Shown here in pieces: positions 34,467 through 43,312 of a DNA stretch of 64,000 nucleotides. Source of the DNA: Prevotella sp. (lineage in GTDB: Bacteria; Bacteroidota; Bacteroidia; Bacteroidales; Bacteroidaceae); contig JAFZUS010000103.1 in NCBI GenBank assembly GCA_017618275.1, positions 36,593 through 100,592 of the forward strand, given 5' to 3'. Made by a program: the position numbers and the translations under genes. Numbering within the stretch: the first letter of the stretch is position 1; every line of letters begins with the position of its first letter. The notes beneath the pieces were generated by a model, which was not told the origin of the DNA, ran no database searches, and saw nothing but the letters and a program-made list of their open reading frames with translations.

Positions 34467-35501
34467 ATGACAATACAGGAAGCATACGATAAATGGAGCG
34501 AAGAGAAGGATGTAAAGACCTTCGCCATCAAGTCACGTCAGTTCTGGAACCGTGCCTGGAAGAAGCTCGACATGAATATTCCATGCAGCGAGGCAAAGAT
34601 GCCGGTACTGCTCATGGCTCTGCAAGCCGTGTCGCTCGACAAAGAAACCGTTGTAAAGGCATCGTCTGTAATGGTGTACGTGCTGAAATATGCACATGCC
34701 CAAGACTACAAGGTTAATCCCCTACCCACTTTCGAGTACTCCGACATCCTACATCAGTGGGAGGGTAGCCCGACAGAAGATGAGTCAAAAGTTAAAGCGG
34801 GAACAAAATTACGCAAAGAGGCTCTGAAAGTACAAAAATCGGCGATAAAAGTACAAAATACCACCGATTTGGAACGAAAAGAGTTAAAATTAGAACGCGA
34901 AACGCTAAAATCAGAACACGAGACTCCGGAAACAAAACCCACCAAAACGGAAATTTCTAAGCCAAAAGTGGAAAGAAAACGTGCCAAAAAGGAAACTTCC
35001 AAGCCCAAAAAGTCAAAAGCGCCCCAAAAAGGGAACATTCGCATGACGAAGGATGGCAAACGCTATAACCCTTCACGGGAGCGTCGTCAGATAGCCCAGA
35101 TTGATCCAAGCACGATGGAGGTCATCAAGGTATGGCCCACACTCCGCGAACCGGAACGTGCGCTGCGCGTAACATCACTCTGGAGAGCCATCGCCAACCG
35201 TCGCCCGTCAGGTGGTTACTACTGGTGCGACTTTGGCGACATCGACACCTTCGAACCCTCAGAGTCGCGCAAGAATCCCGTCATCTGTCACAAACCCGTC
35301 ACCATCAGCAAAGATGTGGAGTTTGTCGCTCCTCCTGCCAAACCAAAGAAAGAGGAAGCGCCAGCCGACGGCGTACACATTGGAAACGTACCGGAACAAA
35401 ACCCTGCACTCTCTGACTGTACCGACAAAGCGCTCATCGACGAACTGAAGTATCGTGGCTGGCACGGACATATTCACCTCACTATCGACGTTTACCTATA
35501 A
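34467..35501 (+). CDS. DNA-binding protein with integrase-type N-terminus and NUMOD1 domain
   Basis: 344 residues. Residues 1-85 (MTIQEAYDKWSEEKD, KSRQFWNRAWKKLDM) look like a tyrosine-recombinase core-binding domain without its catalytic half. Residues 110-190 are a Lys/Glu-rich linker. Residues 210-255 fit NUMOD1, the DNA-binding helix module of homing endonucleases (MEVIKVWPTLREPERAL, then GGYYWC). The end (DKALIDELKYRGWHG) is a small helix motif common at the C-terminus of Bacteroidales phage proteins. It likely binds DNA without cutting it. Confidence 0.65.
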   Translation: MTIQEAYDKWSEEKDVKTFAIKSRQFWNRAWKKLDMNIPCSEAKMPVLLMALQAVSLDKETVVKASSVMVYVLKYAHAQDYKVNPLPTFEYSDILHQWEGSPTEDESKVKAGTKLRKEALKVQKSAIKVQNTTDLERKELKLERETLKSEHETPETKPTKTEISKPKVERKRAKKETSKPKKSKAPQKGNIRMTKDGKRYNPSRERRQIAQIDPSTMEVIKVWPTLREPERALRVTSLWRAIANRRPSGGYYWCDFGDIDTFEPSESRKNPVICHKPVTISKDVEFVAPPAKPKKEEAPADGVHIGNVPEQNPALSDCTDKALIDELKYRGWHGHIHLTIDVYL

Positions 35502-35513
35502 CATATATTTATT

Positions 35514-35648
35514 ATGGCTACCAAATGCAAAGGCAACGGATGCCTGCTCAAAGGCTCCTGCCAACTCTTCGACTGGAACAGCACCGACGAAAACGCGATG
35601 GATCACTGCGACCCCGAAACCCGCGAGTGCTACATCACGATTGATTAA
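35514..35648 (+). CDS. 44-residue cysteine-rich protein
   Basis: MATKCKGNGCLLKGSCQLF with further Cys at 32 and 39. Five cysteines in 44 residues suggest zinc or iron-sulphur binding. It begins 12 bases after the NUMOD1 gene. Similar tiny Cys-rich proteins occur in Bacteroidales phages without known function. Confidence 0.6.
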   Translation: MATKCKGNGCLLKGSCQLFDWNSTDENAMDHCDPETRECYITID

Positions 35649-35674
35649 TAACATTCTTAAAACAAAACAACAGT

Positions 35675-36003
35675 ATGGAATTGACATTAACATTATCAAA
35701 ACGCGACGCTCTGATGCTCGTTACGGCATTGGGCGTACTCAAAGACAGAGTGGGCCAGAAGGCTCGCTGGTTTCAACGTAAACGCCTACCCAGGCTTCGT
35801 CAACAGTTAGCCGATTGTGTGATTATCGGCGACGAAAATATGGGGGGGTAATTCGTAAAAATCTCGAAGGCGTACAACGTGAGGTTGACCGTCGCATTGC
35901 CTTCGGCGAAGAGATTGCTACTAAGATGAACGAGCTGAAAGCCCTCGCCGGTATCACTGATGAACATATTCGATTCCATACTGATGACGACCACGAATTA
36001 TGA
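35675..36003 (+). pseudogene. 109-residue gene broken by a G7 tract
   Basis: The frame from ATG 35675 reads well for 53 codons and then meets ATG GGG GGG TAA at the seven-G tract (35843-35849). With eight G it continues as GGVIRKNLEGVQREVDRRI to a TGA at 36001-36003 that overlaps the next ATG (ATGA), giving exactly 110 codons. This is the same one-base shortfall as at 5702-5943. The product would be a helical protein of unknown role with an acidic end (FHTDDDHEL). Confidence 0.7.
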
Positions 36004-36167
36004 GTAAACCCAAAGTTTTAGCACGAGGCGTAGAATACTACGAGGACACGGACACGCTATTGCTGATCCGCTGTCCCAAGTGCGGCAAAGAAAACTATGC
36101 ACCGAACGTCGCCAAAGGCATCTGCACCTGGTGCGGCTACGATGCCCACGAACTAATAAAGAAGTAA
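36000..36167 (+). CDS. 55-residue zinc-ribbon protein
   Basis: CPKCG at residues 25-29 and CTWCGY at 42-47 form a four-cysteine zinc ribbon, framed by MSKPKVLARGVEYYED and HELIKK. Coupled to both neighbours (ATGA before, TAATG after). Such ribbons bind nucleic acid or mediate protein contacts. Confidence 0.75.
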   Translation: MSKPKVLARGVEYYEDTDTLLLIRCPKCGKENYAPNVAKGICTWCGYDAHELIKK

Positions 36168-36448
36168 TGGCAAAGATACATTTCATTCAGGCGATAGAGA
36201 TACCCAACACGATTAGCCCGACGATATTCAATCTGGATGTTGTGGAAGCGTGTCATAAACTCAAAAACGGCGAAGTGCTCTACGAACTGCGCGAAAAGCA
36301 GCTATACCCCAACGGCGAACGCAGGCCCATCGGAGGAACTTTCGTAAAGAGTGGCCAGATGCTCTGCCAGGACACTGAAGGCTGGTGGCACGGACTATCA
36401 AAGGAACATTATCAAACAATTATTGATTCATATACTTATGAACATTGA
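36167..36448 (+). CDS. Hypothetical protein
   Basis: 93 residues from MAKIHFIQAIEIP, whose start overlaps the ribbon gene's stop; a longer frame upstream is rejected. Strand-rich first half, helix, then GGTFVKSGQMLCQ. No family recognised. Confidence 0.6.
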   Translation: MAKIHFIQAIEIPNTISPTIFNLDVVEACHKLKNGEVLYELREKQLYPNGERRPIGGTFVKSGQMLCQDTEGWWHGLSKEHYQTIIDSYTYEH

Positions 36449-36710
36449 AACATTAGAAGCTGCAAACAAACTCGATAGAGCGATTTGCGACAGGAACTTA
36501 GCGATTGAACGTATTGGTGTAACCCTTCAGCGCATGAAGGAAGAGGGTTACGTGGTGATTGTTGACAGTTACCCTACTGACAACCCAGAACACCACAATC
36601 CGATAGATCAGTTGGCACTACTGCCAGAACTGCGTGAGGCTCTGCAAAAGGCTCAGGTACGACTCCGCTACGAAGTAACCGAACTGAAGAAAGATTTTGA
36701 GAGATTATAA
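36438..36710 (+). CDS. Hypothetical helical protein
   Basis: 90 residues from MNIETLEAANKLDRA, overlapping the previous gene by 11 bases; the frame continues upstream but that part lies within the neighbour. Helical with a short strand (GYVVIVDSYP). No family recognised. Confidence 0.6.
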   Translation: MNIETLEAANKLDRAICDRNLAIERIGVTLQRMKEEGYVVIVDSYPTDNPEHHNPIDQLALLPELREALQKAQVRLRYEVTELKKDFERL

Positions 36711-37276
36711 TGGAGCAAATATATCATCTTTACATCACTCACAAATGCGGTCACAAATGCCCGCTGTGTTGCAACAGACTCTATGACATTGACAAACTCC
36801 CCGTCATCACAGTAGAGGACTTAAATCAGGCCCATACGGTCTGCCTCACTGGTGGCGATCCGTTCTACCTCTTGAGAGAAGAATTGATATCCATTGTTGA
36901 CAGACTTCGCATCCACTATAAGAACATCCAAAGGATCTATATCTATACCAGCGGAAAGATGCTCTGGATAGAAGGTGCATATTCTCATTGGCACGAGCTG
37001 ATGCAGTCGGTCAGCGGAATCAATGTCGCCCCTAAAGATTATGGCGATTGGGATAGACTCGACTATCTGCTTCAGCAACCGAAATGGTTGGAAATGACTG
37101 CACAGCCAGGAATGTCTAATCGCCTATACATTTTCGATGACCAGTGGAATACATGGGAAACCATCAGCAAAGATGTTACCCTTCCACAAACATGGCAGGT
37201 GATAGGGCGCAAATGGGATAAGGAATTTAATACACCCGAAAACGAGCACTTTGTAAGATTACCTATATTATACTGA
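36710..37276 (+). CDS. Small radical SAM-like protein
   Basis: 188 residues. YITHKCGHKCPLCCN has the CxxxCxxC set (Cys13, Cys17, Cys20), and VCLTGGDPFYLL matches the GGE-type S-adenosylmethionine contact. IQRIYIYTSGKM is the next strand of a half barrel. It is shorter than typical radical SAM enzymes (about 250-350), so the C-terminal half may be reduced, or a partner completes it. Substrate unknown; candidates are a peptide or nucleotide modification. Overlaps the upstream stop by one base. Confidence 0.7.
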   Translation: MEQIYHLYITHKCGHKCPLCCNRLYDIDKLPVITVEDLNQAHTVCLTGGDPFYLLREELISIVDRLRIHYKNIQRIYIYTSGKMLWIEGAYSHWHELMQSVSGINVAPKDYGDWDRLDYLLQQPKWLEMTAQPGMSNRLYIFDDQWNTWETISKDVTLPQTWQVIGRKWDKEFNTPENEHFVRLPILY

Positions 37277-37302
37277 CAAACAATTTATAAAGAAGTAAAA
37301 TT

Positions 37303-37878
37303 ATGGCATGTGATTGCATTAGTAACTTCAATAAACTTTTGAAGGAGAAATTTAACGAGACAGCCACCGTAAATAGTGAGGTACTGTCCGGTCGTGTGAT
37401 TGTAAACGGCATTTACCACAAACCAAAGTATAAGGGTAAGCCAGGTGAATATCAGCAGAAATGGGAAGAGGTAGCCCTCTGGCCAAAATACTGTCCCTTC
37501 TGCGGAAAGCCTTACGACATCAAAGAAATCTATGGCCCAGATACCGTAGAACTGAAAGAGAACCTTTATTGCACCCATGTAGAGCTGAATAATTGGGACT
37601 ACGACGAAGAGGATCAGATGCGCCCAATAACCTACGAACTAAGTTTCCGCTACTATGGTGTAGAGGTATCGGCATATCTTACCACTGAATCGCTAAAAGA
37701 CAAACGAGTGGACTTTAGCATGGTGGAATGTGCAAGCGACCTGCTGGCATCTTTTGAGGATATATTTATCAGCAGCAACTTTCTCGATGATAAGATCTTC
37801 GAGCTCTGCAAAAAGCATTGGGACGAAGTAGAGGGCAAAGATTCAGAATATAACTACGACGGCACCCGTCAACCGTAA
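37303..37878 (+). CDS. Hypothetical protein with zinc-binding cysteines
   Basis: 191 residues. MACDCISNF at the start and CPFCGKPYD at residues 64-72 suggest a zinc knuckle made of two distant cysteine pairs. The C-terminal half is acidic and helical. No family recognised. Confidence 0.6.
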   Translation: MACDCISNFNKLLKEKFNETATVNSEVLSGRVIVNGIYHKPKYKGKPGEYQQKWEEVALWPKYCPFCGKPYDIKEIYGPDTVELKENLYCTHVELNNWDYDEEDQMRPITYELSFRYYGVEVSAYLTTESLKDKRVDFSMVECASDLLASFEDIFISSNFLDDKIFELCKKHWDEVEGKDSEYNYDGTRQP

Positions 37879-37882
37879 CGCT

Positions 37883-38041
37883 ATGGAGTATAACGACGAT
37901 GGAGTACCCCGCTGGGTAGAGCGGTTCTATAACGGACTGTGGGACATTCTGAAAGTGCTGCTGATTATCGGATTCATAGCTGCTATTATCTTCGGGCGCA
38001 TCCTTTTCGACAAATGGTATTTTAGTTGGTTAATGAAGTAA
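37883..38041 (+). CDS. 52-residue single-pass membrane protein
   Basis: MEYNDDGVPRWVERFY is followed by one membrane helix (ILKVLLIIGFIAAIIFG, about residues 22-38) and a short Trp/Tyr-rich end. It fits exactly between the flanking genes (4-base gap before, 2 after). Function unknown. Confidence 0.6.
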   Translation: MEYNDDGVPRWVERFYNGLWDILKVLLIIGFIAAIIFGRILFDKWYFSWLMK

Positions 38042-38043
38042 TT

Positions 38044-38490
38044 ATGAAGAAACGAAACTATAAGAGGATCTTTCGCCCTGGCACTCTGATGAGAATACAG
38101 GGAAGCAACTGTGTGTTTATGTCGCTCGGTCTCAATCCGAAAAACAACAGGCAGATTTTTTCCTTCAACGGCATGGATATCGTAGAACGCAAGCCTGTGA
38201 CCCGTGCTGATGGACGCGCACGCCCTGCTAACAAATGGGAACAAAACACCTATTGGGCCGTATTGAAAGAAATCACAGCCAAACAGGATAGCCTACACAT
38301 TAAGGAAGTGTGGACTCCTGAAGCAGAGCAAATGATTCGTGAAAAGTTGATGAACGACTACATTCAGGCCAATAACATGATAGACTATGCCAGTCGTGCT
38401 GACAAACCTATCAATGGCGGTCTTATCAAAGAAAAAGAGTCCGTTGACTCCATGATTAAAGTCATCAAAGACGCATTAAAAATAGTATAG
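38044..38490 (+). CDS. Hypothetical protein
   Basis: 148 residues from MKKRNYKRIFRPG, chosen over an ATG 18 bases upstream that lies in the previous gene. Basic N-terminus, strand-rich first half, helical second half (VWTPEAEQMIREKLMND). No family recognised. The stop is TAG, showing standard code use. Confidence 0.6.
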   Translation: MKKRNYKRIFRPGTLMRIQGSNCVFMSLGLNPKNNRQIFSFNGMDIVERKPVTRADGRARPANKWEQNTYWAVLKEITAKQDSLHIKEVWTPEAEQMIREKLMNDYIQANNMIDYASRADKPINGGLIKEKESVDSMIKVIKDALKIV

Positions 38491-38492
38491 TT

Positions 38493-39056
38493 ATGAAGAA
38501 ACTTAGCAATATACTTAGTTGGGCCATCAACATACTGCTGTTTGGTGGACTCGCATTCTTCACAGTAGCGTTTTTCCTTCGTGGCGATTTGTTTCATGCC
38601 ATTATCGATTTACTCTACCTTCTTATTATCGTGAGCAACGTCGTTTTCCGTCACCTCTATAATAAGATGAAGCGTGAGAACGAATCTCTCCTGGAAAGTG
38701 GCAAAGTGCTGGTAGAACAGAATGCCAAACTGACGGAACGACTCAATAAGATGCAAGATCCATTCCGCAACGATGCGAAAATTCAGATTAATGGTCAGCA
38801 CGTCCGTATGGAAACCATCAGAAGCACCATGCGAAGAGATAAGTCATTCCTGATGGGCTTCGACGAAATGGAGCGTAACCGTCGCCTTCACTACATGGAA
38901 ACAGTTGCCAAACAAGACCTGATGGAAAGTATCTTTGACACCGAACTGGTAGAGATACGCCAGAACTTCGACGCTATTCACGAGGACACCGTGACCGCTG
39001 AGATCATCGTCGGCGTAAAGAGCGACAAACCAATTGATGAAATCATTAAATCATAA
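38493..39056 (+). CDS. Membrane protein with coiled coil
   Basis: 187 residues. Two membrane helices (about 7-28 and 34-52) precede a charged coiled coil (MKRENESLLESGKVLVEQN and following) and an acidic C-terminus. It starts 2 bases after the previous stop. The layout would suit a membrane scaffold; no family is evident. Confidence 0.65.
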   Translation: MKKLSNILSWAINILLFGGLAFFTVAFFLRGDLFHAIIDLLYLLIIVSNVVFRHLYNKMKRENESLLESGKVLVEQNAKLTERLNKMQDPFRNDAKIQINGQHVRMETIRSTMRRDKSFLMGFDEMERNRRLHYMETVAKQDLMESIFDTELVEIRQNFDAIHEDTVTAEIIVGVKSDKPIDEIIKS

Positions 39057-39060
39057 ATTT

Positions 39061-39474
39061 ATGAACAACAAAGAAGCTGCACAGATTATCAGAACTGCTG
39101 TTCTGAAAGAGGAAGGAAAGAGCGAGTATAGCGACCAGGACATAAAGATTGCTCTGGAGATAGCTGCTGAACTGCTCGACAGTCATCCCGAACACAAGAT
39201 TATCAGTCGGGAGGAATATAAGAAACTGGCGCGTGTCGGCATACTGAATACCAGTGTACGGGCCTACAATCGTGGCAATAGCGACTACAGCCAGCATGTC
39301 ATTCAGCCCTGGTCGATATGGATTGACTGGAACCTGAACCCCTGGGATGCAGACATCGTAAAGCGCGTGCTCCGTACCAAACAGGGTGAAAGCCGTCTGC
39401 TCGACTACGAGAAGATCATCCATATCTGCGAAGAGCGCATCCGTCAAATCAACTGCGAACACGAACAAGAGTAA
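39061..39474 (+). CDS. Hypothetical protein
   Basis: 137 residues from MNNKEAAQIIRTAVLKE, 4 bases after the previous stop; an earlier ATG in the neighbour is rejected. Mostly helical with a Trp-rich middle (PWSIWIDWNLNPWDAD). Its stop overlaps the next start (TAATG). Confidence 0.6.
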   Translation: MNNKEAAQIIRTAVLKEEGKSEYSDQDIKIALEIAAELLDSHPEHKIISREEYKKLARVGILNTSVRAYNRGNSDYSQHVIQPWSIWIDWNLNPWDADIVKRVLRTKQGESRLLDYEKIIHICEERIRQINCEHEQE

Positions 39475-40034
39475 TGAGCCACATTACTATATATAATAAA
39501 GAGACAGGGGCCGTAGCCAGTTTCGAGGCAAAGGTGAACATCCCTAAGACAATAGCCGACGAACCTCGCGACTATACTCAGCCTGGGGAGTGGGAACCAA
39601 AGCCCATACAACTGACCGGCACCTGCTATCTGGAAGATGCCACTCCCATTGTTAGTATGATGAAGAAATGGCGTGAGCGCGACCGTAAGAACTTGAAGCA
39701 GCTGCTATGGCTGATCACTCATGGCTACACCGCTCACTTCAAATTCATCGTAAAGGACAAACGGGGACGCATGCACTCGGAGTTTTACTACGTTGACCGT
39801 CCCCGTATGCTCAAACTCCTTATCCGCTCCATCCGTGTGATTCCTCAGTATATCGTCGTTGACCGCCATAACGATGCCTACGAGATCCGTCACGGTAAAC
39901 TGAAATACTACGGTTCAGTACTATACCATCCTAATCCAAATTGGGAAAAACTCTACAATGGCAACGAGGATTTAATAAGAGACACAAAGTTGATACTGAA
40001 GGCAATGAAAGTTGACCCAAGACTATACGAATAA
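39474..40034 (+). CDS. Hypothetical protein
   Basis: 186 residues, strand-rich N-terminus (HITIYNKETGAVASF), basic helices (KKWRERDRKNLKQLLW) and a GRMHSEFYYVDRP stretch. It may bind nucleic acid, judged by charge only. Coupled upstream through TAATG. Confidence 0.6.
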   Translation: MSHITIYNKETGAVASFEAKVNIPKTIADEPRDYTQPGEWEPKPIQLTGTCYLEDATPIVSMMKKWRERDRKNLKQLLWLITHGYTAHFKFIVKDKRGRMHSEFYYVDRPRMLKLLIRSIRVIPQYIVVDRHNDAYEIRHGKLKYYGSVLYHPNPNWEKLYNGNEDLIRDTKLILKAMKVDPRLYE

Positions 40035-40186
40035 TGATTGCAATAGACTATTTTCGTTCAAAGGAGTTAGATATACCTGCTGATTACAGGTACTACAGAC
40101 ATCTAAAAGGTAAAACCAAGTATAAAGCAAAACAACATGGCAAAAGAAGAAATCATCGTACCAAAGGAACTGGAAGAGGACATTGA
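40034..40186 (+). CDS. Possible 50-residue basic protein
   Basis: ATG overlaps the upstream stop (TAATG); the frame gives MIAIDYFRSKELDIPADYR and a very basic end, overlapping the next gene by 50 bases. The overlap and the biased tail make it uncertain; only about 34 codons lie outside the neighbour. Confidence 0.3.
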   Translation: MIAIDYFRSKELDIPADYRYYRHLKGKTKYKAKQHGKRRNHRTKGTGRGH

Positions 40187-40367
40187 GCATGTGGCCAACG
40201 GAGAGTGGTACATGATAGAGGCAAAGGGCATCAAGAGAGGGAACCAACATAAAGGTTTCCACACCGTTTGCCTTATGGAGCAAGAGGAGTTCAAAACCTT
40301 TGTGAAGAGACTCTTATCCACTGGTATCAAAGCCGGTATTGAATACGCAAAGAAACAGATAAAATGA
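40137..40367 (+). CDS. Small hypothetical protein
   Basis: 76 residues, MAKEEIIVPKELEEDIEHV, ending in a basic helix (GIEYAKKQIK). Its stop overlaps the YopX start by four bases (ATGA). No family recognised. Confidence 0.6.
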   Translation: MAKEEIIVPKELEEDIEHVANGEWYMIEAKGIKRGNQHKGFHTVCLMEQEEFKTFVKRLLSTGIKAGIEYAKKQIK

Positions 40368-40843
40368 AACGAATCAATAAATTCAGAGGGAAAACGCCTG
40401 ATGGTAAATGGGTATATGGCTCACTTATCCAGGACACAACAGATCGAGGCAGACTTGTAACCTTTATTGTTCCAGACTTACCATGTGACTGCAAAGCAGG
40501 AAACTTATGGACTGCAAAAATGTTTAAGGTTGACAAAAATAGTGTAGGCCAGTTTACTGGCTGCTTAGATAAGCACGGAAATGAAGTTTATGAGGGCGAT
40601 ATTGTGGATGCTTGGAGTGCTGGAAGCCATTGCACTCATGGACTGATACGTTTCTCCTGTTGCGGTTTCTACATTCTTCTTAATGGAGATAACGGGCCAT
40701 TAGGCCCATGGAACCTTGCACCAAGCCAGTACACCGATAAGGATGAACATCTGGAAATCGTCGGCAATGTTATCGACAATCCAGAACTGGTTGCAGGCTA
40801 CCTGAAATGGTGTACGGAGCGTAAAGAAAGTTGGTTTGATTAA
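40364..40843 (+). CDS. YopX-family protein
   Basis: 159 residues with the classic order: INKFRGKTPDGKWVYGS, SVGQFTGCLDKHGNEVYEG, DIVDAWSAG and EHLEIVGNVIDNPEL. YopX proteins are beta-rich phage proteins of unknown activity. The YopX domain in the gene at 4.5-5.4 kb is a diverged relative with an added domain. Confidence 0.9.
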   Translation: MKRINKFRGKTPDGKWVYGSLIQDTTDRGRLVTFIVPDLPCDCKAGNLWTAKMFKVDKNSVGQFTGCLDKHGNEVYEGDIVDAWSAGSHCTHGLIRFSCCGFYILLNGDNGPLGPWNLAPSQYTDKDEHLEIVGNVIDNPELVAGYLKWCTERKESWFD

Positions 40844-40854
40844 TTCATCACTCT

Positions 40855-41148
40855 ATGACAGAAGAAAAAGTATATCGCAAGCACGAGATTATGTGCGAGT
40901 TGGAAGAGGACACAGGCCACAAGTTCACCATGACGCTTACAGCTGTCACGATGGATAAGCCCAACAAAATCAAACTACTCTTCGAGGACTATGCTGAACT
41001 GAAAAGCCTGGCACAGTATATCCTGAGTATGGCCTACGACCTGAAACATCCGAACGATGGCATAAAACTGAAAGATGTGTCAGGCTCAAAGATAGTCTGC
41101 GACTCCGACGGCGTTACACATATTTACCCCAAAGGCTATGGCAAATAA
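40855..41148 (+). CDS. Small hypothetical protein
   Basis: 97 residues, MTEEKVYRKHEIMCELEE, a short strand pair then a helix and a C-terminal strand (SKIVCDSDGVTHIYP). No family recognised. It follows the YopX gene by 11 bases. Confidence 0.6.
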   Translation: MTEEKVYRKHEIMCELEEDTGHKFTMTLTAVTMDKPNKIKLLFEDYAELKSLAQYILSMAYDLKHPNDGIKLKDVSGSKIVCDSDGVTHIYPKGYGK

Positions 41149-41190
41149 AGAGGCAACACGGGATTACAATTTACATTTTAAGAAATAAAT

Positions 41191-41658
41191 ATGAACGGTT
41201 GGAATTTAAAGAAAGTTTTTCGCGTCAATGGTAAGTTGGTAGTTGCACGCGACATTGAGGATGCTATTGCCGTCTATCGGCTATACACCTCTCCTACACA
41301 GATTGAAATCACAGAAATTTCTCAGGTGTACGGCGACAGTCGCAGTCCGAAAGAGGATGCCGTTTGCCGTGATGAAGTCAGCGACCTGCTAAAAGATATT
41401 GCGGACATGCGACAGGCGATGGATAAGTTCAAACATCAGCTTTGGAAAACCAACGACATCACACCGGAGCCTCTGAAAAAGATTCTGATCCTCACTACCG
41501 ATGACACTCTGATTGGTGTATGGGATGAGAAACAAAAAACACTGAAGGTCAACCTCACTGGCGGCTGCTATGATATGGATTTCCAAAAAGTCGAAAAGTG
41601 GTCGTACCTCGAAGATCTGATTTACCTGGTAGAACTTATGCCAACACCTGAAAAATAA
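41191..41658 (+). CDS. Hypothetical protein
   Basis: 155 residues. The start MNGWNLKKVFRVNGKLVVARD, written here as two halves MNGWNLKKVFRV and NGKLVVARD, is strand-rich; a coiled helix lies near residues 65-90, then strands. No family recognised. Confidence 0.6.
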   Translation: MNGWNLKKVFRVNGKLVVARDIEDAIAVYRLYTSPTQIEITEISQVYGDSRSPKEDAVCRDEVSDLLKDIADMRQAMDKFKHQLWKTNDITPEPLKKILILTTDDTLIGVWDEKQKTLKVNLTGGCYDMDFQKVEKWSYLEDLIYLVELMPTPEK

Positions 41659-41662
41659 TATC

Positions 41663-42082
41663 ATGCCACGTAACGGGAAAAGAAAACTATCACTACGAGC
41701 CAAAGATGCACTCATGCGTTACCGCAACAAGCTCTTTGAGAATCTGCGCATTATACGCAGGCATAACAACATGCCTGATGAAACCTATCAGGAGATTATC
41801 GACCAGATGATGATAGCATGGACTCGCGGTTACTACTTCGCCAAGCAGGAAGAGAATATAAACAATCCTCACTACGAATATATATGCCGGTGTATGCGCA
41901 AACATCGCTTCTATATGGATGGCGGCGTAAGTTGTGGCGACAGTTGGGTAGCAGTACTATCTCCTGACCATAAGGAAGTCGTTTTTAACGAGAGTTCTGA
42001 AAATGGCCAAGATCTATGGCGACGCGCTGCTGAAGCCGTTGGCAAATACATCCACGAACACAATTTAGAAAAAGTAATATAA
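41663..42082 (+). CDS. Hypothetical protein, basic N-terminus
   Basis: 139 residues. MPRNGKRKLSLRAKDAL suggests nucleic-acid contact, followed by helices and GDSWVAVLSPDHKEVV strands. Four bases after the previous stop. No family recognised. Confidence 0.6.
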   Translation: MPRNGKRKLSLRAKDALMRYRNKLFENLRIIRRHNNMPDETYQEIIDQMMIAWTRGYYFAKQEENINNPHYEYICRCMRKHRFYMDGGVSCGDSWVAVLSPDHKEVVFNESSENGQDLWRRAAEAVGKYIHEHNLEKVI

Positions 42083-42101
42083 TTCATTAATACATAAAGT
42101 T

Positions 42102-42725
42102 ATGAAAAATAACGAGCAGCCGGTTATTCCTGTTCCTGATGAGCTGATAGAAGAAATGAAAAAGTATCAGCACGGCTGGGAGCAACAGATGTTAGTATCG
42201 CCTGAAGCACTACGGAAATGTATGGTGGATAATGCCAAGAAACTGATTGAGTTCGACAGTCAATGTATCAAGGCAGACATAGAAGGTGATCCCCATCGTT
42301 TCGACGGCTTTGCCAGAGTGATAGAATCCGATGTGAGAGGCGTAACGGCTATGAATCCTATTCCATCTATTTTCGGCTCCATCAAAGACAAAAAGATACA
42401 ACTGTCAGAAGATGCCAAGAAACATTGGGAAGAGTACCTAAAAGGAGTGTGGCCAAAAGAAGATGACGAATCCAAGACTGACGATATAACAAAAATCGCT
42501 ATGGCTATACTACGAGGTGAAGAGATACCAAACAGAAAGAAAGTTCGGATAGAAGTTGAACTGGAATACCCCTCATGCGACATCTACCCCACACGAGAGA
42601 TTATGGAGTTTCTGGAAGAAAGTTTGCAGGCTTTTCTTAATGCCAACCTCTCGGATGGCGATGACCGACTGAAGATGACCCACATCAGTGTTACGAGCGA
42701 AGGCATTACAATGACTAAGAAATAA
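42102..42725 (+). CDS. Hypothetical protein
   Basis: 207 residues, acidic, helical first half and a C-terminal strand-helix-strand unit (VRIEVELEYP, FLEESLQAFLNANL, MTHISVTSEG) that could be a small ferredoxin-like fold. No family recognised. Confidence 0.6.
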   Translation: MKNNEQPVIPVPDELIEEMKKYQHGWEQQMLVSPEALRKCMVDNAKKLIEFDSQCIKADIEGDPHRFDGFARVIESDVRGVTAMNPIPSIFGSIKDKKIQLSEDAKKHWEEYLKGVWPKEDDESKTDDITKIAMAILRGEEIPNRKKVRIEVELEYPSCDIYPTREIMEFLEESLQAFLNANLSDGDDRLKMTHISVTSEGITMTKK

Positions 42726-42739
42726 AATCTCGTTAGGTT

Positions 42740-43297
42740 ATGAATAAAATAGTTATCAAAGACATCCTCGATCTGGCTCTCCATGAGCTGACTGATTTAA
42801 AATATCATATCGGTAATGAGGAAAAGTTTCAAGAGTTCTTGAAGAGACAGGATTTCTATTATAACGGCATCTATGTCGGACATTCTTTGAATGACTATCT
42901 GGCTGAAGCTGTCTATCACAGAATGACAGCAGAAGAAAGAAAAGAGTTCGAGAAATGGAAGGCTGCACACTTCTCACGCATCACCTCCCCTATCGAGCAT
43001 GGAGATCGCGGGGAGTATTACGACTATGTAGAATGCTTCGATGGGAAGATATATGCCGTTGGTGAAGAGCAAGGAAACTATGCCGGTGGCCATACTGCTA
43101 CTATGACACATGGAGGCAGGGATGCAATAGCCAGCCATATCGTTCATTTTAGGATGGAGCAATCACCATCACGCCAAAAGGTACTATACGAACAGATAAA
43201 GCATACTCCTATCATCACAGAAGAGGAATATCAGCAGCTAAAAGAACAAAGACAAAAATGGCCAAAAGACTTCGACTATTGGCTTTGGTTTGATTAA
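42740..43297 (+). CDS. Hypothetical protein
   Basis: 185 residues. Helical at both ends; the centre (YDYVECFDGKIYAVGEEQG, GGHTATMTHGG) is Gly/His-rich. No family recognised. A TAATTCATTAA spacer separates it from the next gene. Confidence 0.6.
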   Translation: MNKIVIKDILDLALHELTDLKYHIGNEEKFQEFLKRQDFYYNGIYVGHSLNDYLAEAVYHRMTAEERKEFEKWKAAHFSRITSPIEHGDRGEYYDYVECFDGKIYAVGEEQGNYAGGHTATMTHGGRDAIASHIVHFRMEQSPSRQKVLYEQIKHTPIITEEEYQQLKEQRQKWPKDFDYWLWFD

Positions 43298-43312
43298 TTA
43301 ATTCATTAAATT

